Assembly: GCF_028768465.1 (NCBI RefSeq)
Contig: NZ_CP118225.1
Location: 2,089,001 to 2,153,000 of the forward strand
Direction of reading: 5' to 3'
DNA length: 64,000 nt
From: Rhodopirellula sp. P2
GTDB lineage: Bacteria; Planctomycetota; Planctomycetia; Pirellulales; Pirellulaceae
In this document: positions 1-8,660 of the stretch, piece after piece
How the letters are laid out: each line of letters begins with the position of its first letter
Position numbering within the stretch: position 1 is the first letter of the stretch
Program-made: the position numbers and the translations under genes
Notes under the pieces: generated by a model
Databases searched by the model: none
Seen by the model: the letters and a program-made list of their open reading frames with translations, nothing else
What the model was told of the DNA's origin: nothing

Positions 1-4
1 TTGG

Positions 5-520
5 GTGCGGTTCACCATTCCTGATCCGAATGCGTCGCAGACCTATTACCGCTCCGATGAGCTGCGTTTGGAACGCAACGACGAAGGCCAATTGGTGTGC
101 GCGTTTGGGAAGTTCAATCGCGAAGTCACGGGATTGATCAGTGATTTTGACGAGCTGGAGAGCTTGGTGGCGGAGGTGCTTCGTCGCTACATCAAACGTC
201 ACGCAGGGGAAGCCAAGCGGGCAAAAGTCCGCACGATGAAGTCCAAAGCGATCGTCGCTCGGGTCAAGGCACTGGCCAAGGAAGAACAATTTGACTTCGC
301 GACCAGCATGGACACGCAGAAATTGCGTCTGTTTGTGAAGTTGTCGAGCCAGCACATGATCGAGATCCACATCCCGTTCACACGATTCGAAAAGGTCTTG
401 CCTCAACTGCAAGAAACCATTCGCACGCTTCGGTCGCTGTACGAGGACGGGTTGCGATTCAAGATGATCGGATTCATGCAGGCCGATTGGCGAACGGAAT
501 GGATTCGGTACGAAGACTGA
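5..520 (+). CDS. hypothetical protein, first gene of a MoxR/VWA operon (5' end uncertain)
   Basis: I do not recognise this 171-residue protein. It is soluble, has no signal peptide or membrane segment, and its middle (about residues 65-95) is rich in Lys and Arg. The only start inside the window is a GTG at position 5. The frame stays open to the window edge, so the true start may lie further upstream. It ends 38 bp before a MoxR-type ATPase gene that is followed by a VWA protein, all on the same strand. A role with that pair is likely from context only. Confidence 0.6.
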   Translation: MRFTIPDPNASQTYYRSDELRLERNDEGQLVCAFGKFNREVTGLISDFDELESLVAEVLRRYIKRHAGEAKRAKVRTMKSKAIVARVKALAKEEQFDFATSMDTQKLRLFVKLSSQHMIEIHIPFTRFEKVLPQLQETIRTLRSLYEDGLRFKMIGFMQADWRTEWIRYED

Positions 521-558
521 TTTTTGATTTTGATTCCCACTTTGATTGAGACATTCCC

Positions 559-1653
559 TTGGCTGTTCGAGTTGATGTTCATGAGTTGATTCAGTTGCTC
601 GAAATCACTCCGCCGGACCAAAACATCATGTTGGTCGGGAAGCACGGGATCGGGAAATCGCAGATCATCGCGACGCATTTTTCGTCGCGTGGGATGAAAG
701 TCGTGCCGTTTTTCTTGGGGCAAATGAGTGACCCTGGCGATCTGATCGGTTTGCTGCACAAGGAGGAGGCCACCGGGAGAAGCGAGTTTTTGCCACCGTT
801 TTGGTGGCCGGTCGATGAGCAACCGATCGTGCTGTTCTTGGACGAACTCAATCGGGCTCGGCCGGAAATCCTGCAATCCGTGATGGAGTTGGCGCTGAAC
901 AAAACCCTGGCGGGCAAGCGGTTGCCGGCCGGCAGCGTGATCATCTCAGCGGTCAACGAAGGCGATGAATACCAGCTCACCGATTTGGATCCCGCACTCG
1001 TTTCGCGTTTCAATCTGTACCAGTTCGCCCCGACGGTGGACGATTGGTTGCTGTGGGCGGACCAACACAAGGTCGATGATCGTGTCACCGGGTTCGTGCA
1101 ACAGCAGCCTCAGTACCTGGACGGCGAAGGGATCGCACCCGCCGCCCAAGACGTGGATTCGATGTCAGGGCTGGTCAAAACTCCTGACCGCCGCGGTTGG
1201 GCTCGCGTGTCCGAGATTCTATGCGGCGTCGAAACGATCGAGCCGGTGCACGTCAAGCTGATTGCCGGGGTCGTGGGCTCGCCCGCCGCGATGGCATTCC
1301 GAAGAAGCCTCGCATCGCGGTTGCCGGTGACGCCGGATCAAGTGTTGTTGCACTTCACCAAGCACCGCAAAGCGATCGAGAAGATGGCGTTGGGAGAGCT
1401 GTTGATGTTGAACGAGCAGTTGCTGGTTCACTTGGTGGGCGATCCCTACGCCGACGCGGATCGAACCAAAGCTCTCAAGGGCATGCTGGGCTACTTGAAG
1501 CTGCTTCGCAAACGGAAACTGGATGAGGCGGTCGCTCACTTGGTTTCGATGACCGATCAACCGAAGTACGAACCTGCGATGGAGTTCTTTGCGGAGTCGA
1601 TGGAGCTGACGACTTTGTTGACCGAGTATGTCGAGGGGATCCGAATTCAGTGA
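559..1653 (+). CDS. MoxR-family AAA+ ATPase
   Basis: This 364-residue AAA+ ATPase has Walker A GKHGIGKS at residues 27-34 and a Walker B segment (LFLDELNRA) near residue 100. It is followed by sensor and arginine-finger-like stretches, as in the MoxR/AAA_5 group. MoxR ATPases work as chaperones with a VWA-domain partner to insert cofactors or remodel complexes. The next gene encodes such a partner and overlaps this stop codon, which supports the pairing. The start is a TTG at 559, since no ATG or GTG gives the complete N-terminal helix. The client complex cannot be told from the window. Confidence 0.85.
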   Translation: MAVRVDVHELIQLLEITPPDQNIMLVGKHGIGKSQIIATHFSSRGMKVVPFFLGQMSDPGDLIGLLHKEEATGRSEFLPPFWWPVDEQPIVLFLDELNRARPEILQSVMELALNKTLAGKRLPAGSVIISAVNEGDEYQLTDLDPALVSRFNLYQFAPTVDDWLLWADQHKVDDRVTGFVQQQPQYLDGEGIAPAAQDVDSMSGLVKTPDRRGWARVSEILCGVETIEPVHVKLIAGVVGSPAAMAFRRSLASRLPVTPDQVLLHFTKHRKAIEKMALGELLMLNEQLLVHLVGDPYADADRTKALKGMLGYLKLLRKRKLDEAVAHLVSMTDQPKYEPAMEFFAESMELTTLLTEYVEGIRIQ

Positions 1654-3125
1654 GCGGCATGGCTTCCGTGAGTAACACGCCTTCCTCCGGCGGACCGGAG
1701 TCGAAACGAGATGCGAAGGCGCGAGAGCGAATCACTCGCGTCGTCGAAAGTTGGTACCTCGTTGATCCATTGTTGTTTGTGGCTTGGACGTTGCACGAGG
1801 TGGTGCCCAAGCCTGAGATCGCAACGCTTCGAGTCGCTCATGGTCGTGTTGAATTCAATCCCGCGTTCATCTCGTCGCTCAAACGAGACGAGTTGGCGGA
1901 CGTGCTGCGGTTTGAGGCGATGCGAATCCTGTTGGGGCATCCGTACGCCAGGCGGCAACCCAAGACCGAGCTGTCGTATTCAGCCAGCAATCTGACGGTG
2001 CAAGAATGTCTGCGAAGCAAGCTGCCCATGCCGCGGCCACGTGAGGTGTGGGGCAGTGAGACGCACGACCATCAGTACTTTGAGTACTACTACCGACAGC
2101 TTGCAGAGCGGGAGGGCGACCAGGCCAACGAGTCTGAGGAGGCCGATCCCGAGCCGGATGAGTCGGAAGGTTCATCGCCCGGCGAGGGCGTGAAGGATGC
2201 CGACGAGAATCCCAGTGAGGACGTGAGTGAGTCAAGCGAAGCCGGGAGTGACGGGGCGGCCGGGCAAGAGGCTGACTCAGGTGATAAGTCGTCGGATCAG
2301 GAAGGGAGCGAGGCGGGGGAGTCCCCCGTGGAGTCCAGGGAGCCCGCGCTCGATTCGCCTCGCTCAGAAGAGGGCGCGGATTCCACGGTGGCCAGTGACT
2401 TGGGATCCTACATCGACCCCAGCCAAACCGGCGCTGAGAATGCGGATCAGTGGGACGCGGATGATCTGCTTCACGAAGAGATCAAGTCCGCGGTCGCCGC
2501 TGCGGCTGAGAACGGAGGTTGGGGGACGTTGCCTGGGCATGCGCAGGAGCGATTGCTTGCGACGCTCCGCCCGTCGCTGGATTACCGATCGATCTTGCGT
2601 CAGTTTCGGCAAAGCGTCCTGTCGGTCGATCGGCGACTGACTCGCATGCGGCCGAGTCGTCGTTATGGATTTGCCCAGATGGGAAGTCGGTACGATTTCA
2701 CCACCCGCTTGCTGTTCGCCGTGGATGTGTCGGGGTCGATGGGCCATCGCGATTTGCAGAACGGTTTCTCGATCATCAATCGGTTCTTCCAGTACGGAAT
2801 CCGCTCCATCGATGTCATTTGGTTTGACACCGAAGTCCGATGCGAGCCGTTGACGTTTCGATCGGCGCGGCGCGATGTCAGCGTGACCGGTCGAGGTGGC
2901 ACCCACCTCGGCTGTGTGACCCAGTTCATCGACGAGCGGCGTGGCTATGACGGCGTGGTCGTGTTCACCGATGGCGATTCGCCCTCCCCAAAATTTCCTC
3001 GCAATCGGCAGACGAGAATTCTGTGGTTGTTCAACACGCAGGCGGCGTTTCGGAAATCCGCCTCGGATTTGAAGCCTCTCGGCAGCGTTGCGTTTCTGAA
3101 ACCCTCACGGGCCAGTTTCGCCTGA
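1650..3125 (+). CDS. VWA domain protein with degenerate metallopeptidase-like N-terminus (CoxE/DUF2201-like)
   Basis: The 491-residue protein has three parts. The N-terminal region (about 1-150) resembles the DUF2201 putative metallopeptidase fold. A very acidic Glu/Asp/Ser linker spans about 150-275. A C-terminal VWA domain carries the MIDAS motif DVSGS starting at D359, with the later Thr (GGTHLG) and Asp (FTDGD). The N-terminal region has FEAMRILLGH where HExxH would be expected, so two zinc-binding His are missing. GTG at 1650 overlaps the TGA of the MoxR gene; ATG at 1659 is an alternative start. It is probably the partner of that ATPase. Confidence 0.8.
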   Translation: MSGMASVSNTPSSGGPESKRDAKARERITRVVESWYLVDPLLFVAWTLHEVVPKPEIATLRVAHGRVEFNPAFISSLKRDELADVLRFEAMRILLGHPYARRQPKTELSYSASNLTVQECLRSKLPMPRPREVWGSETHDHQYFEYYYRQLAEREGDQANESEEADPEPDESEGSSPGEGVKDADENPSEDVSESSEAGSDGAAGQEADSGDKSSDQEGSEAGESPVESREPALDSPRSEEGADSTVASDLGSYIDPSQTGAENADQWDADDLLHEEIKSAVAAAAENGGWGTLPGHAQERLLATLRPSLDYRSILRQFRQSVLSVDRRLTRMRPSRRYGFAQMGSRYDFTTRLLFAVDVSGSMGHRDLQNGFSIINRFFQYGIRSIDVIWFDTEVRCEPLTFRSARRDVSVTGRGGTHLGCVTQFIDERRGYDGVVVFTDGDSPSPKFPRNRQTRILWLFNTQAAFRKSASDLKPLGSVAFLKPSRASFA

Positions 3126-3127
3126 TC

Positions 3128-3547
3128 TCAGCTTTCGCACAGCGGCAGAATCGGGCTGGCGGAGTTGACCAGGTCGTCGATCGTGACCCCGCGGAAGGCT
3201 TCTTCTGTGGCCGCGTAGGCGCGATCGAGTTCCGCGTGCAGCGGGCAAAGTTCGGTATGCGATTTCAATCCCAGCGGGCACTTTCGGATGCGTTGGAGCG
3301 GAGCGACCGTGTTGATAACGTCGAGGATGGTGAGCGAGTCCGTCGGCACACACAGTTCGTATCCGCCTCCGGGGCCGGGCCGAGAGCTGACCAATCCGGC
3401 GGCCGCCAAGTCTTGCAGCACTCGCGTGAGATATCGTCGTGGGACCTTGGTTTGTTCGGCGAGGTGGTCTGCGGAGGCGGGTTTCCCGACCTGGCTGCCC
3501 ATGCAGGCGATGGCGCGAAGGGCGTATTCGGCAGTTTTGGAAAGCAT
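3128..3547 (-). CDS. Rrf2-family transcriptional regulator
   Basis: This 139-residue protein begins with the winged-helix sequence typical of Rrf2 regulators ([12 protein letters not shown]) and has the wing GPGGGYEL. Cys66, Cys90, Cys101 and Cys137 lie in the C-terminal half. Cys90 and Cys101 occur as CPLG and CPLH in the segment where Rrf2 proteins such as IscR and NsrR bind an Fe-S cluster, so redox, iron or NO sensing is plausible but not proven. It is transcribed divergently from a gene for an exported CxxCH protein. The 111-bp gap carries two inverted repeats that could be its operators. Its stop lies 2 bp from the end of the VWA gene, so the two converge. Confidence 0.87.
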   Translation of the reverse strand: MLSKTAEYALRAIACMGSQVGKPASADHLAEQTKVPRRYLTRVLQDLAAAGLVSSRPGPGGGYELCVPTDSLTILDVINTVAPLQRIRKCPLGLKSHTELCPLHAELDRAYAATEEAFRGVTIDDLVNSASPILPLCES

Positions 3548-3569
3548 GATCGTTTGTCGTGATTTTGAA

Positions 3570-3591
3570 ATCTACATGTTGAAATGCAGAT
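3570..3591. promoter_or_regulatory. imperfect inverted repeat, candidate Rrf2 operator 1
   Basis: The arms ATCTACAT and ATGCAGAT (one mismatch) are separated by six bases. The repeat lies 22 bp upstream of the Rrf2 start and 67 bp upstream of the divergent CxxCH gene. The length and symmetry suit a dimeric winged-helix regulator. No binding data exist here. Confidence 0.4.
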
Positions 3592-3594
3592 ATT

Positions 3595-3621
3595 GATTCT
3601 GTACAGTCAGGTGTACGAATC
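3595..3621. promoter_or_regulatory. imperfect inverted repeat, candidate Rrf2 operator 2
   Basis: The arms GATTCTGTAC and GTACGAATC pair with a single bulged T around an 8-nt centre. It sits beside the first inverted repeat in the same divergent intergenic gap, nearer to the CxxCH gene. It may be a second regulator site or part of that gene's promoter. Confidence 0.35.
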
Positions 3622-3658
3622 AGAGTTTAAGCTGGAACCCACTTACGAGCAATCTTGA

Positions 3659-4996
3659 ATGGTATCGCTTCATTTCAATGGTGCGGCTCAGCCGGGCCTC
3701 CATCTTCGCATTTCTGCCGGAAGCCAGCGATTGGTTGGTGGTGGACTGCTGTGTTTGTTTGCTTGGATGGCAGCCCCCGCCTGGGGGCAGCCCGATTTTG
3801 AGCGGCCTCCGATTGATTACCTCAACGCGGAGGTGAGCGATCCGGTTGCCGAGCTGGCCAAACGCATTGAGGCGGGCGAAGTGGCACTGCAGAGCGACCC
3901 AAAGTTCGGGTACTTGCCATCGGTGCTGGACGCCTTGGAGGTGCCGCTCAGTTCGCAAACGCTGGTGTTTTCGAAGACCAGTTTGCAACTGCACCGGATC
4001 TCGCCGCGGCGGCCCCGAGCGTTGTATTTCAATGACGAGGTCTACGTCGGTTATTGCCAGCATGGTGATGTCTTGGAATTTGCTTCCACGGATGCCAAGC
4101 AGGGCGCGATCTTTTACACGCTGTCTCAATCGATCAAGAAAGAGCCTGAGTTTGTGCGAGACCGAGGGGGGTGTTTGTCGTGCCATGCTTCGTCGCGAAC
4201 ACAGAATGTGCCGGGGTTTTTGGTCCGCAGTGTCTTCGCGGATGCCGCGGGGCGTCCCAAACTGGGCAGTGGGACATTCACCACCGATCACAGCAGCCCT
4301 TTTGATGAGCGCTGGGGTGGTTGGTACGTCACTGGTACCCATGGTTCCATGCGTCACATGGGCAACGTGATTTGCACGGATGAGGCTCACGAACTCGATC
4401 GTGAAAGTGGTGCGAATCAAGACGAGTTGGAGTCTTACTTTCGGACGGAATCGTATCTGACGCCGCACAGCGACATTGTGGCGTTGATGGTGTTGGAGCA
4501 TCAAACGCAGATGCACAACGCGATCACGGCGGCCAATTTCGAAACGCGGCAGGCGCTTCACCAGTCCTATCAAATGAACGAGTTGCTCGAACGCGAGCCT
4601 GGTTTCATCAGCGAGAGCGCCACGCGGCGGATTGAGTCGTCTGCGGACCGGGTGTTGAAGTACCTGTTGATGTGCGACGAGTTCCAGTTGACTGATTCGG
4701 TTGCTGGAACAACCGCCTTTGCCAAGGAATTCGCGTCGCTGGGCCCGCGTGATTCGAAGCAGCGGTCGCTGCGAGATTTCGATTTGGAATCGCGGCTGTT
4801 CCGGTATCCGTGCAGTTACCTGATTTACTCCGATTCCTTTGCGGAGCTGCCCGCTGAAGTGCGTTCACGGGTGCTGGAGAAGCTCAGGGGGATTCTGGAG
4901 GGCGAGGACCAGTCCGAGACCTATCAGCATCTGACCAGCACGATGCGACGGGAGATTCTGGAAATCCTGGAAGCGACGCATTCCGATTTTCAGTGA
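3659..4996 (+). CDS. exported protein with one CxxCH heme-binding motif
   Basis: The 445-residue protein has a hydrophobic segment at about 26-42 (GGGLLCLFAWMAAPAWG), which suits a signal peptide after an unusually long N-terminal region. A shorter start may therefore be used, but no in-frame internal ATG precedes that segment. A single c-type heme motif CLSCH lies at residues 172-176, followed by an HMGN segment that could supply the distal ligand. The rest matches no family I can name. Divergence from a putative Fe-S Rrf2 regulator suggests redox-controlled expression of a periplasmic c-type cytochrome. The heme assignment rests on the motif alone. Confidence 0.7.
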   Translation: MVSLHFNGAAQPGLHLRISAGSQRLVGGGLLCLFAWMAAPAWGQPDFERPPIDYLNAEVSDPVAELAKRIEAGEVALQSDPKFGYLPSVLDALEVPLSSQTLVFSKTSLQLHRISPRRPRALYFNDEVYVGYCQHGDVLEFASTDAKQGAIFYTLSQSIKKEPEFVRDRGGCLSCHASSRTQNVPGFLVRSVFADAAGRPKLGSGTFTTDHSSPFDERWGGWYVTGTHGSMRHMGNVICTDEAHELDRESGANQDELESYFRTESYLTPHSDIVALMVLEHQTQMHNAITAANFETRQALHQSYQMNELLEREPGFISESATRRIESSADRVLKYLLMCDEFQLTDSVAGTTAFAKEFASLGPRDSKQRSLRDFDLESRLFRYPCSYLIYSDSFAELPAEVRSRVLEKLRGILEGEDQSETYQHLTSTMRREILEILEATHSDFQ

Positions 4997-5049
4997 GCCA
5001 GTGGTGGGGCTCCGGTTTGGCGGTGTGGCCTCGATTCTGCTGACAAGCC

Positions 5050-5090
5050 AAAAAAATAAGCCGTTTGCCTTTTCAAGCAAACGACTTATT
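5050..5090 (-). terminator. intrinsic terminator of tRNA-Glu
   Basis: Read on the minus strand, a 14-bp stem with one mismatch (arms at 5077-5090 and 5055-5068) and an 8-nt loop is followed by seven U (5050-5056). It starts 4 nt after the tRNA 3' end. This is the clearest Rho-independent terminator in the window. Confidence 0.9.
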
Positions 5091-5093
5091 CAG

Positions 5094-5166
5094 TGACCCC
5101 TACGGGACTCGAACCCGTGTTACCGCCGTGAAAGGGCGATGTCCTAGACCGCTAGACGAAGGGGCC
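5094..5166 (-). tRNA. tRNA-Glu (anticodon TTC)
   Basis: The minus strand folds as a 73-nt cloverleaf. The acceptor stem pairs GGCCCCT with AGGGGTC, with one G-U pair and discriminator A. The T loop is GTTCGAGTC, the D arm contains TAGCGGTCTAGGA, and the anticodon loop CTTTCAC has TTC. CCA is not encoded. csrA lies upstream on the same strand. Confidence 0.96.
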
Positions 5167-5330
5167 GGTTGGTTTGCCAACAAAAGCTGGCGTGCCAACA
5201 AGGCGAGTATCAAACCAAGATCGCCTGAAGGCGTCAAGGGTTCCAGAGGCTCGTTTTGCCTGACGAGAACAAAAAACTTGTCAGGAGGCCGAATGTGCCT
5301 TCACGAGCGTCCAATGTGCGGGAGATCGAC

Positions 5331-5543
5331 CTAAGAAACGTCGTTGGAATCCGCTGGAGCGTTCGCATCGAACGCTTCGTTGTTCCGTTGGATCGCATCG
5401 TAGACTTCACGGCGGTGAACTGGCACTTCGCGGGGAGCTTCCACGCCGAGGCGGACTTTGTCTCCGCGGATTTCCACCACAACGATTTTAATATCGTTGT
5501 TGATGACGATGCTTTCGTTTTTCTTTCGCGAGAGTACCAACAT
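5331..5543 (-). CDS. csrA: carbon storage regulator CsrA
   Basis: The 70-residue protein starts with the CsrA signature [14 protein letters not shown] and contains the RNA-binding segments [10 protein letters not shown] and [16 protein letters not shown]. CsrA dimers bind GGA motifs in mRNA leaders to control translation and stability. The C-terminal 15 residues are a low-complexity tail. The start is the ATG 8 nt after an AGGA in AAGGAATGAGCC. It is followed by tRNA-Glu after 164 bp on the same strand, and I saw no convincing terminator between them. Confidence 0.96.
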   Translation of the reverse strand: MLVLSRKKNESIVINNDIKIVVVEIRGDKVRLGVEAPREVPVHRREVYDAIQRNNEAFDANAPADSNDVS

Positions 5544-5825
5544 GGCTCATTCCTTTTTGCGGCCGCCTGCCTCCTAGTAACAACTGCCTAGTCAACGACG
5601 AATAGTGGACAGGTTGTGGAAGGGAGTACGGACAGGGATCCTTGGTCCAACAACTCTAGGACAAAAAACGGTCCGGTCAAGGAAATCCGGGTTGACAAAC
5701 AGTGAAAAATCTTGTGTCCGTCGCCTCGTAGAGGGGTGGCGATTGCAAAAACACCGCATTTGCTTGCAAATACGAAGTGTCGCGTTCTCGATTCATCCCC
5801 TCCTCCTTTTGCGATTTTATTTGCG

Positions 5826-6215
5826 ATGGCTGCTGTTTTTTCATTCCAAGCGTACGTGTACGGCACCGACCGGGGGGCTTTTGACGTGTCCATGGAGACC
5901 GTCGCGGAGCGCTTCGAACACTTGGAAGGACTGTTTTTCGAGTGGGATGGTTCGTTCACCTGGGCCAATCAGTCCCAAGGTTGGCAAATCGATGGCACCG
6001 TTTACGACAACGGTCAGGCCATTCAGTACGTTGACCTGCATGGCCGTGGTTCAACCTTGGAAGGGCGCAAGATTCTGCTGGAACGTCTCCAGGCACTGTT
6101 TTCCACCTTCAGTGAACCTGAATCGATCTCGCTGATGCGTTTGCCCGAAAGGGCTTGGCAAGATTTACAAGCTTTTGAAAAAGATGTCTTCCAAACCGCC
6201 AGTGTTGATCAGTGA
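5826..6215 (+). CDS. conserved-type hypothetical protein, 129 aa
   Basis: I do not recognise a domain. The protein is acidic, with an alternating aromatic pattern (FFEWDGSFTWANQSQGW, then a YVDLHG segment) that suggests a compact alpha/beta fold. The frame is open from 5712, but ATG at 5826 is preferred because upstream codons give an arginine- and proline-rich sequence unlike the rest. It stands alone between csrA (divergent) and a small ORF. No signal peptide is seen: the first 15 residues are only mildly hydrophobic. Confidence 0.65.
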   Translation: MAAVFSFQAYVYGTDRGAFDVSMETVAERFEHLEGLFFEWDGSFTWANQSQGWQIDGTVYDNGQAIQYVDLHGRGSTLEGRKILLERLQALFSTFSEPESISLMRLPERAWQDLQAFEKDVFQTASVDQ

Positions 6216-6383
6216 AACTCCACGGTGCCCGGTTCCTGGGGAAAGAAACAGAAACCGGGGTTCTCGCTTTTTCCAGCGAAACAGGCGGAAATCGTTGGCT
6301 GTGGCCAGATTCGGTTGAATGAGTTGGAACGATTTTTCTGGTTTTCAGCGTTTTGGCATCCTGGTTGCATAACACTCCTGTCA

Positions 6384-6428
6384 GACGCCACTGCCTCGGA
6401 TGGAGGCAGACGAGTCGGTGCCGGCGTC
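6384..6428 (+). promoter_or_regulatory. structured leader candidate
   Basis: An outer stem GACGCC/GGCGTC (6384-6389 and 6423-6428) encloses a perfect hairpin CTGCCTC/GAGGCAG (6391-6397 and 6403-6409). It ends 48 nt upstream of the ATG of the small gene at 6477. It could be a cis-acting RNA, but it does not match any riboswitch class I know. Confidence 0.3.
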
Positions 6429-6476
6429 AGTGTGGTACCGAGACTAATGAAAAGCCCCGTTTCAGGAAGAACCGCT

Positions 6477-6692
6477 ATGTTGACCGAAACCATGCCAGCG
6501 CTCGAAAACGTCTCGATGATCTCAGCTGCGTCGCAAAATGAGACCTTGCCGTCGGACGCCGAGATCACTCGCCGCGTGATGAAGATCCGCAGCAGCTGGA
6601 GCGTTGCCGAGCGTTTGCGTCGTCGTCGTGAAGCAGATGATCGTTTCGCTGACCTGCTCGACACGCTGTCCTCTGATCACACCGCCGCCTGA
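6477..6692 (+). CDS. small hypothetical protein, 71 aa
   Basis: This small protein has a Thr/Glu/Ser-rich first third and a charged helical second half containing WSVAERLRRRREADDRF. ATG 6477 follows AGGAAGA with a spacing of about 6 nt, which favours this start over the open frame reaching back to 6225. No domain is recognised. The helical, Arg-rich C-terminus could bind nucleic acid or a partner, but this is a guess. Confidence 0.6.
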   Translation: MLTETMPALENVSMISAASQNETLPSDAEITRRVMKIRSSWSVAERLRRRREADDRFADLLDTLSSDHTAA

Positions 6693-6810
6693 GATCCTGT
6701 GAGAGTTGGGAGACCGACTCTCGCCCGATGCACGGATCCGAATGAACGGTATTCGAACTGGGCTCTTGCCCGGTAGAATGTCAACTTTGATTCTTCAAGG
6801 ATGACATTGG

Positions 6811-8553
6811 ATGATTGGACCTCACATGGCTTTCGTGATTGCTCACCTCCCAAAGACCGTTTGGGCCGGTGTGGTTGCGATTCTTTTGACCCCAGTCGTC
6901 GGGGGCTGCACCAGGCAACCTCCTGCTGAGTCAACTGAAAACGCCGATGCAACGGAAAATCCTGGGCTGACCGACAGCGGTCAGCTGACAGCGAACGCTC
7001 TGCCCACTGGTGATGCTCAGGCATCCGGTTCCCCGATGCCCAACGCCGGGCAAGGCGATGAGGTTGCGCCCCTCCACGAAGTGGCGCCGCGCAGTGAGGC
7101 TGCCGCGGCGAACAAGACCGCTCCCATCCAGGTCCCGCAAACGATCACGTCGGGGATGAACGGGCAAGGGAAGCAGTTGGCCCATGACCTGAGCCCGGAG
7201 AAACTGCGAACGTTTCTGTCCGAAGCGGACGTTGAGATGCGGATGATCGTCAGCGGGGAGTCAGGGATTGAGGACGAAGCCACTGCGATTGGCCAGTTGA
7301 AACGCATTGTCTCTCTGAAACGCGAGGCATCTCGGCGGTTGATCGAACATGCAGACTCGTCGCCCCGAGAGCGGTCGATTGGCCGACGAGGCGAATTGCA
7401 GTCGCTGTCTCATCTGGCTTCCATGGGAGATCTGAAATCGGCCGAGAGTCTGCAAGAATTAGCAGAAGAACTGCAAAACGATTCCGATCCGGACGTTCGT
7501 TCGGACAGCCAATTGGTGCTCATCGGTTTCGCGATCGAAAACCTGCGGAATGGAAAATCGGAGGCTGCCGCCAAGGTCGTCTCCCAGATCGACCGGCTGT
7601 TGCAATCCAGTGCTGCCCCCGACGCGGCAACGTTGATGGTGATGGGACAGGCAAGAGACGCGTTGATGCAGTTCGAGCATGTCGAGGAAGCATCTCGCGT
7701 GCGTTCCATGATCTTAGAAGAGTTCGTGGAGCCGATCGAAAATGGTGCTGATGAAGCGAGCGAGATGGTGGGACTCGCTGACATGGCGCGTCAGATTGCC
7801 GGTCCAAGTTTGCAGGTCAGCGAAGCGACGCGTCGCGTTCAACAACTGATGCAGCAATTCATCACGGAAGCGAACGAGAACACGACCGCGGCAGATTCAG
7901 CGGTCTCGCCCAGCGATTGGAAGGAAGCCGTCCAAACGTTGGCGGACGAACAACCCGACCTGTTGACCACTCAGTTTTTAGCCGGCGCAAGTTTGGAGGC
8001 GGAAACCGTCGGTCGGGAAGACTTGATGTCGGTGACCTACCAGGTTTTGGACGACAAGTTTGCTTCCCTGCAGGACGATCGCGGGCGTGAGGCTCGGGCC
8101 GCAATTCAGGCCCGGGACAATCGTCAGAAGATCATTGGCAAGGCATTCGATCCTGATCTGCCAAGCACGCAAGGCGAGGAGCTCTCGCTGGAGAGTTATC
8201 GCGGGAAGGTGGTCTTGATGCCGTTTTGGTCCGCCGCGTTCCCGGATTCGCTGCTGGTGGTCGACAACCTCCAAGAGATCGCTCGCCAGTACCCGGAGAA
8301 GGTTGCGATTGTAGGAATGAATCTGGATGTTCAGTCGACAGACGTTCCGGCCTTCGAGTCCCGCAACAAAATCTCGTTCCCGAGTTTTCGCAGTGTTTCC
8401 GACCCGGAGGCATCCGTCGCAAACTCGATTGCCTATCGGTTTGGGGCCGTTTCATTGCTGTTCGTGGCTGTGATTGACCAATCTGGCCAAGTGCACACCC
8501 TCGAATTTTCTGGGCGAGATTTGACGCCGGTTGTCGAAAATCTTCTGCGATGA
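6811..8553 (+). CDS. lipoprotein with C-terminal thioredoxin-like (TlpA-type) domain lacking the CxxC
   Basis: The 580-residue protein has a lipoprotein signal: a hydrophobic stretch ends in VVGGC with Cys33 as the likely lipidated residue. A Gln/Ala/Glu-rich region follows, then a long alpha-helical middle (about 125-440). The C-terminal domain (about 445-580) has redoxin/TlpA features: GEELSLESYRGKVVLMPFW, VAIVGMNLD and a late cis-Pro-like region. At the active site, where WxxxCxxC is expected, it reads WSAAFPDS, so neither redox Cys is present. It is probably membrane-anchored in the cell envelope, with a structural or binding role rather than a disulfide one. Confidence 0.75.
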   Translation: MIGPHMAFVIAHLPKTVWAGVVAILLTPVVGGCTRQPPAESTENADATENPGLTDSGQLTANALPTGDAQASGSPMPNAGQGDEVAPLHEVAPRSEAAAANKTAPIQVPQTITSGMNGQGKQLAHDLSPEKLRTFLSEADVEMRMIVSGESGIEDEATAIGQLKRIVSLKREASRRLIEHADSSPRERSIGRRGELQSLSHLASMGDLKSAESLQELAEELQNDSDPDVRSDSQLVLIGFAIENLRNGKSEAAAKVVSQIDRLLQSSAAPDAATLMVMGQARDALMQFEHVEEASRVRSMILEEFVEPIENGADEASEMVGLADMARQIAGPSLQVSEATRRVQQLMQQFITEANENTTAADSAVSPSDWKEAVQTLADEQPDLLTTQFLAGASLEAETVGREDLMSVTYQVLDDKFASLQDDRGREARAAIQARDNRQKIIGKAFDPDLPSTQGEELSLESYRGKVVLMPFWSAAFPDSLLVVDNLQEIARQYPEKVAIVGMNLDVQSTDVPAFESRNKISFPSFRSVSDPEASVANSIAYRFGAVSLLFVAVIDQSGQVHTLEFSGRDLTPVVENLLR

Positions 8554-8660
8554 ATTAAGCTGGTCGGTTGGACGAGCGCCAAGAGGCAAAGAGAAACTTC
8601 TCGTCTTTGTCGACTTGTTTGTGTCGGCTCGTCTTAGTCACTGTCTGCTAGGTTGCGATC

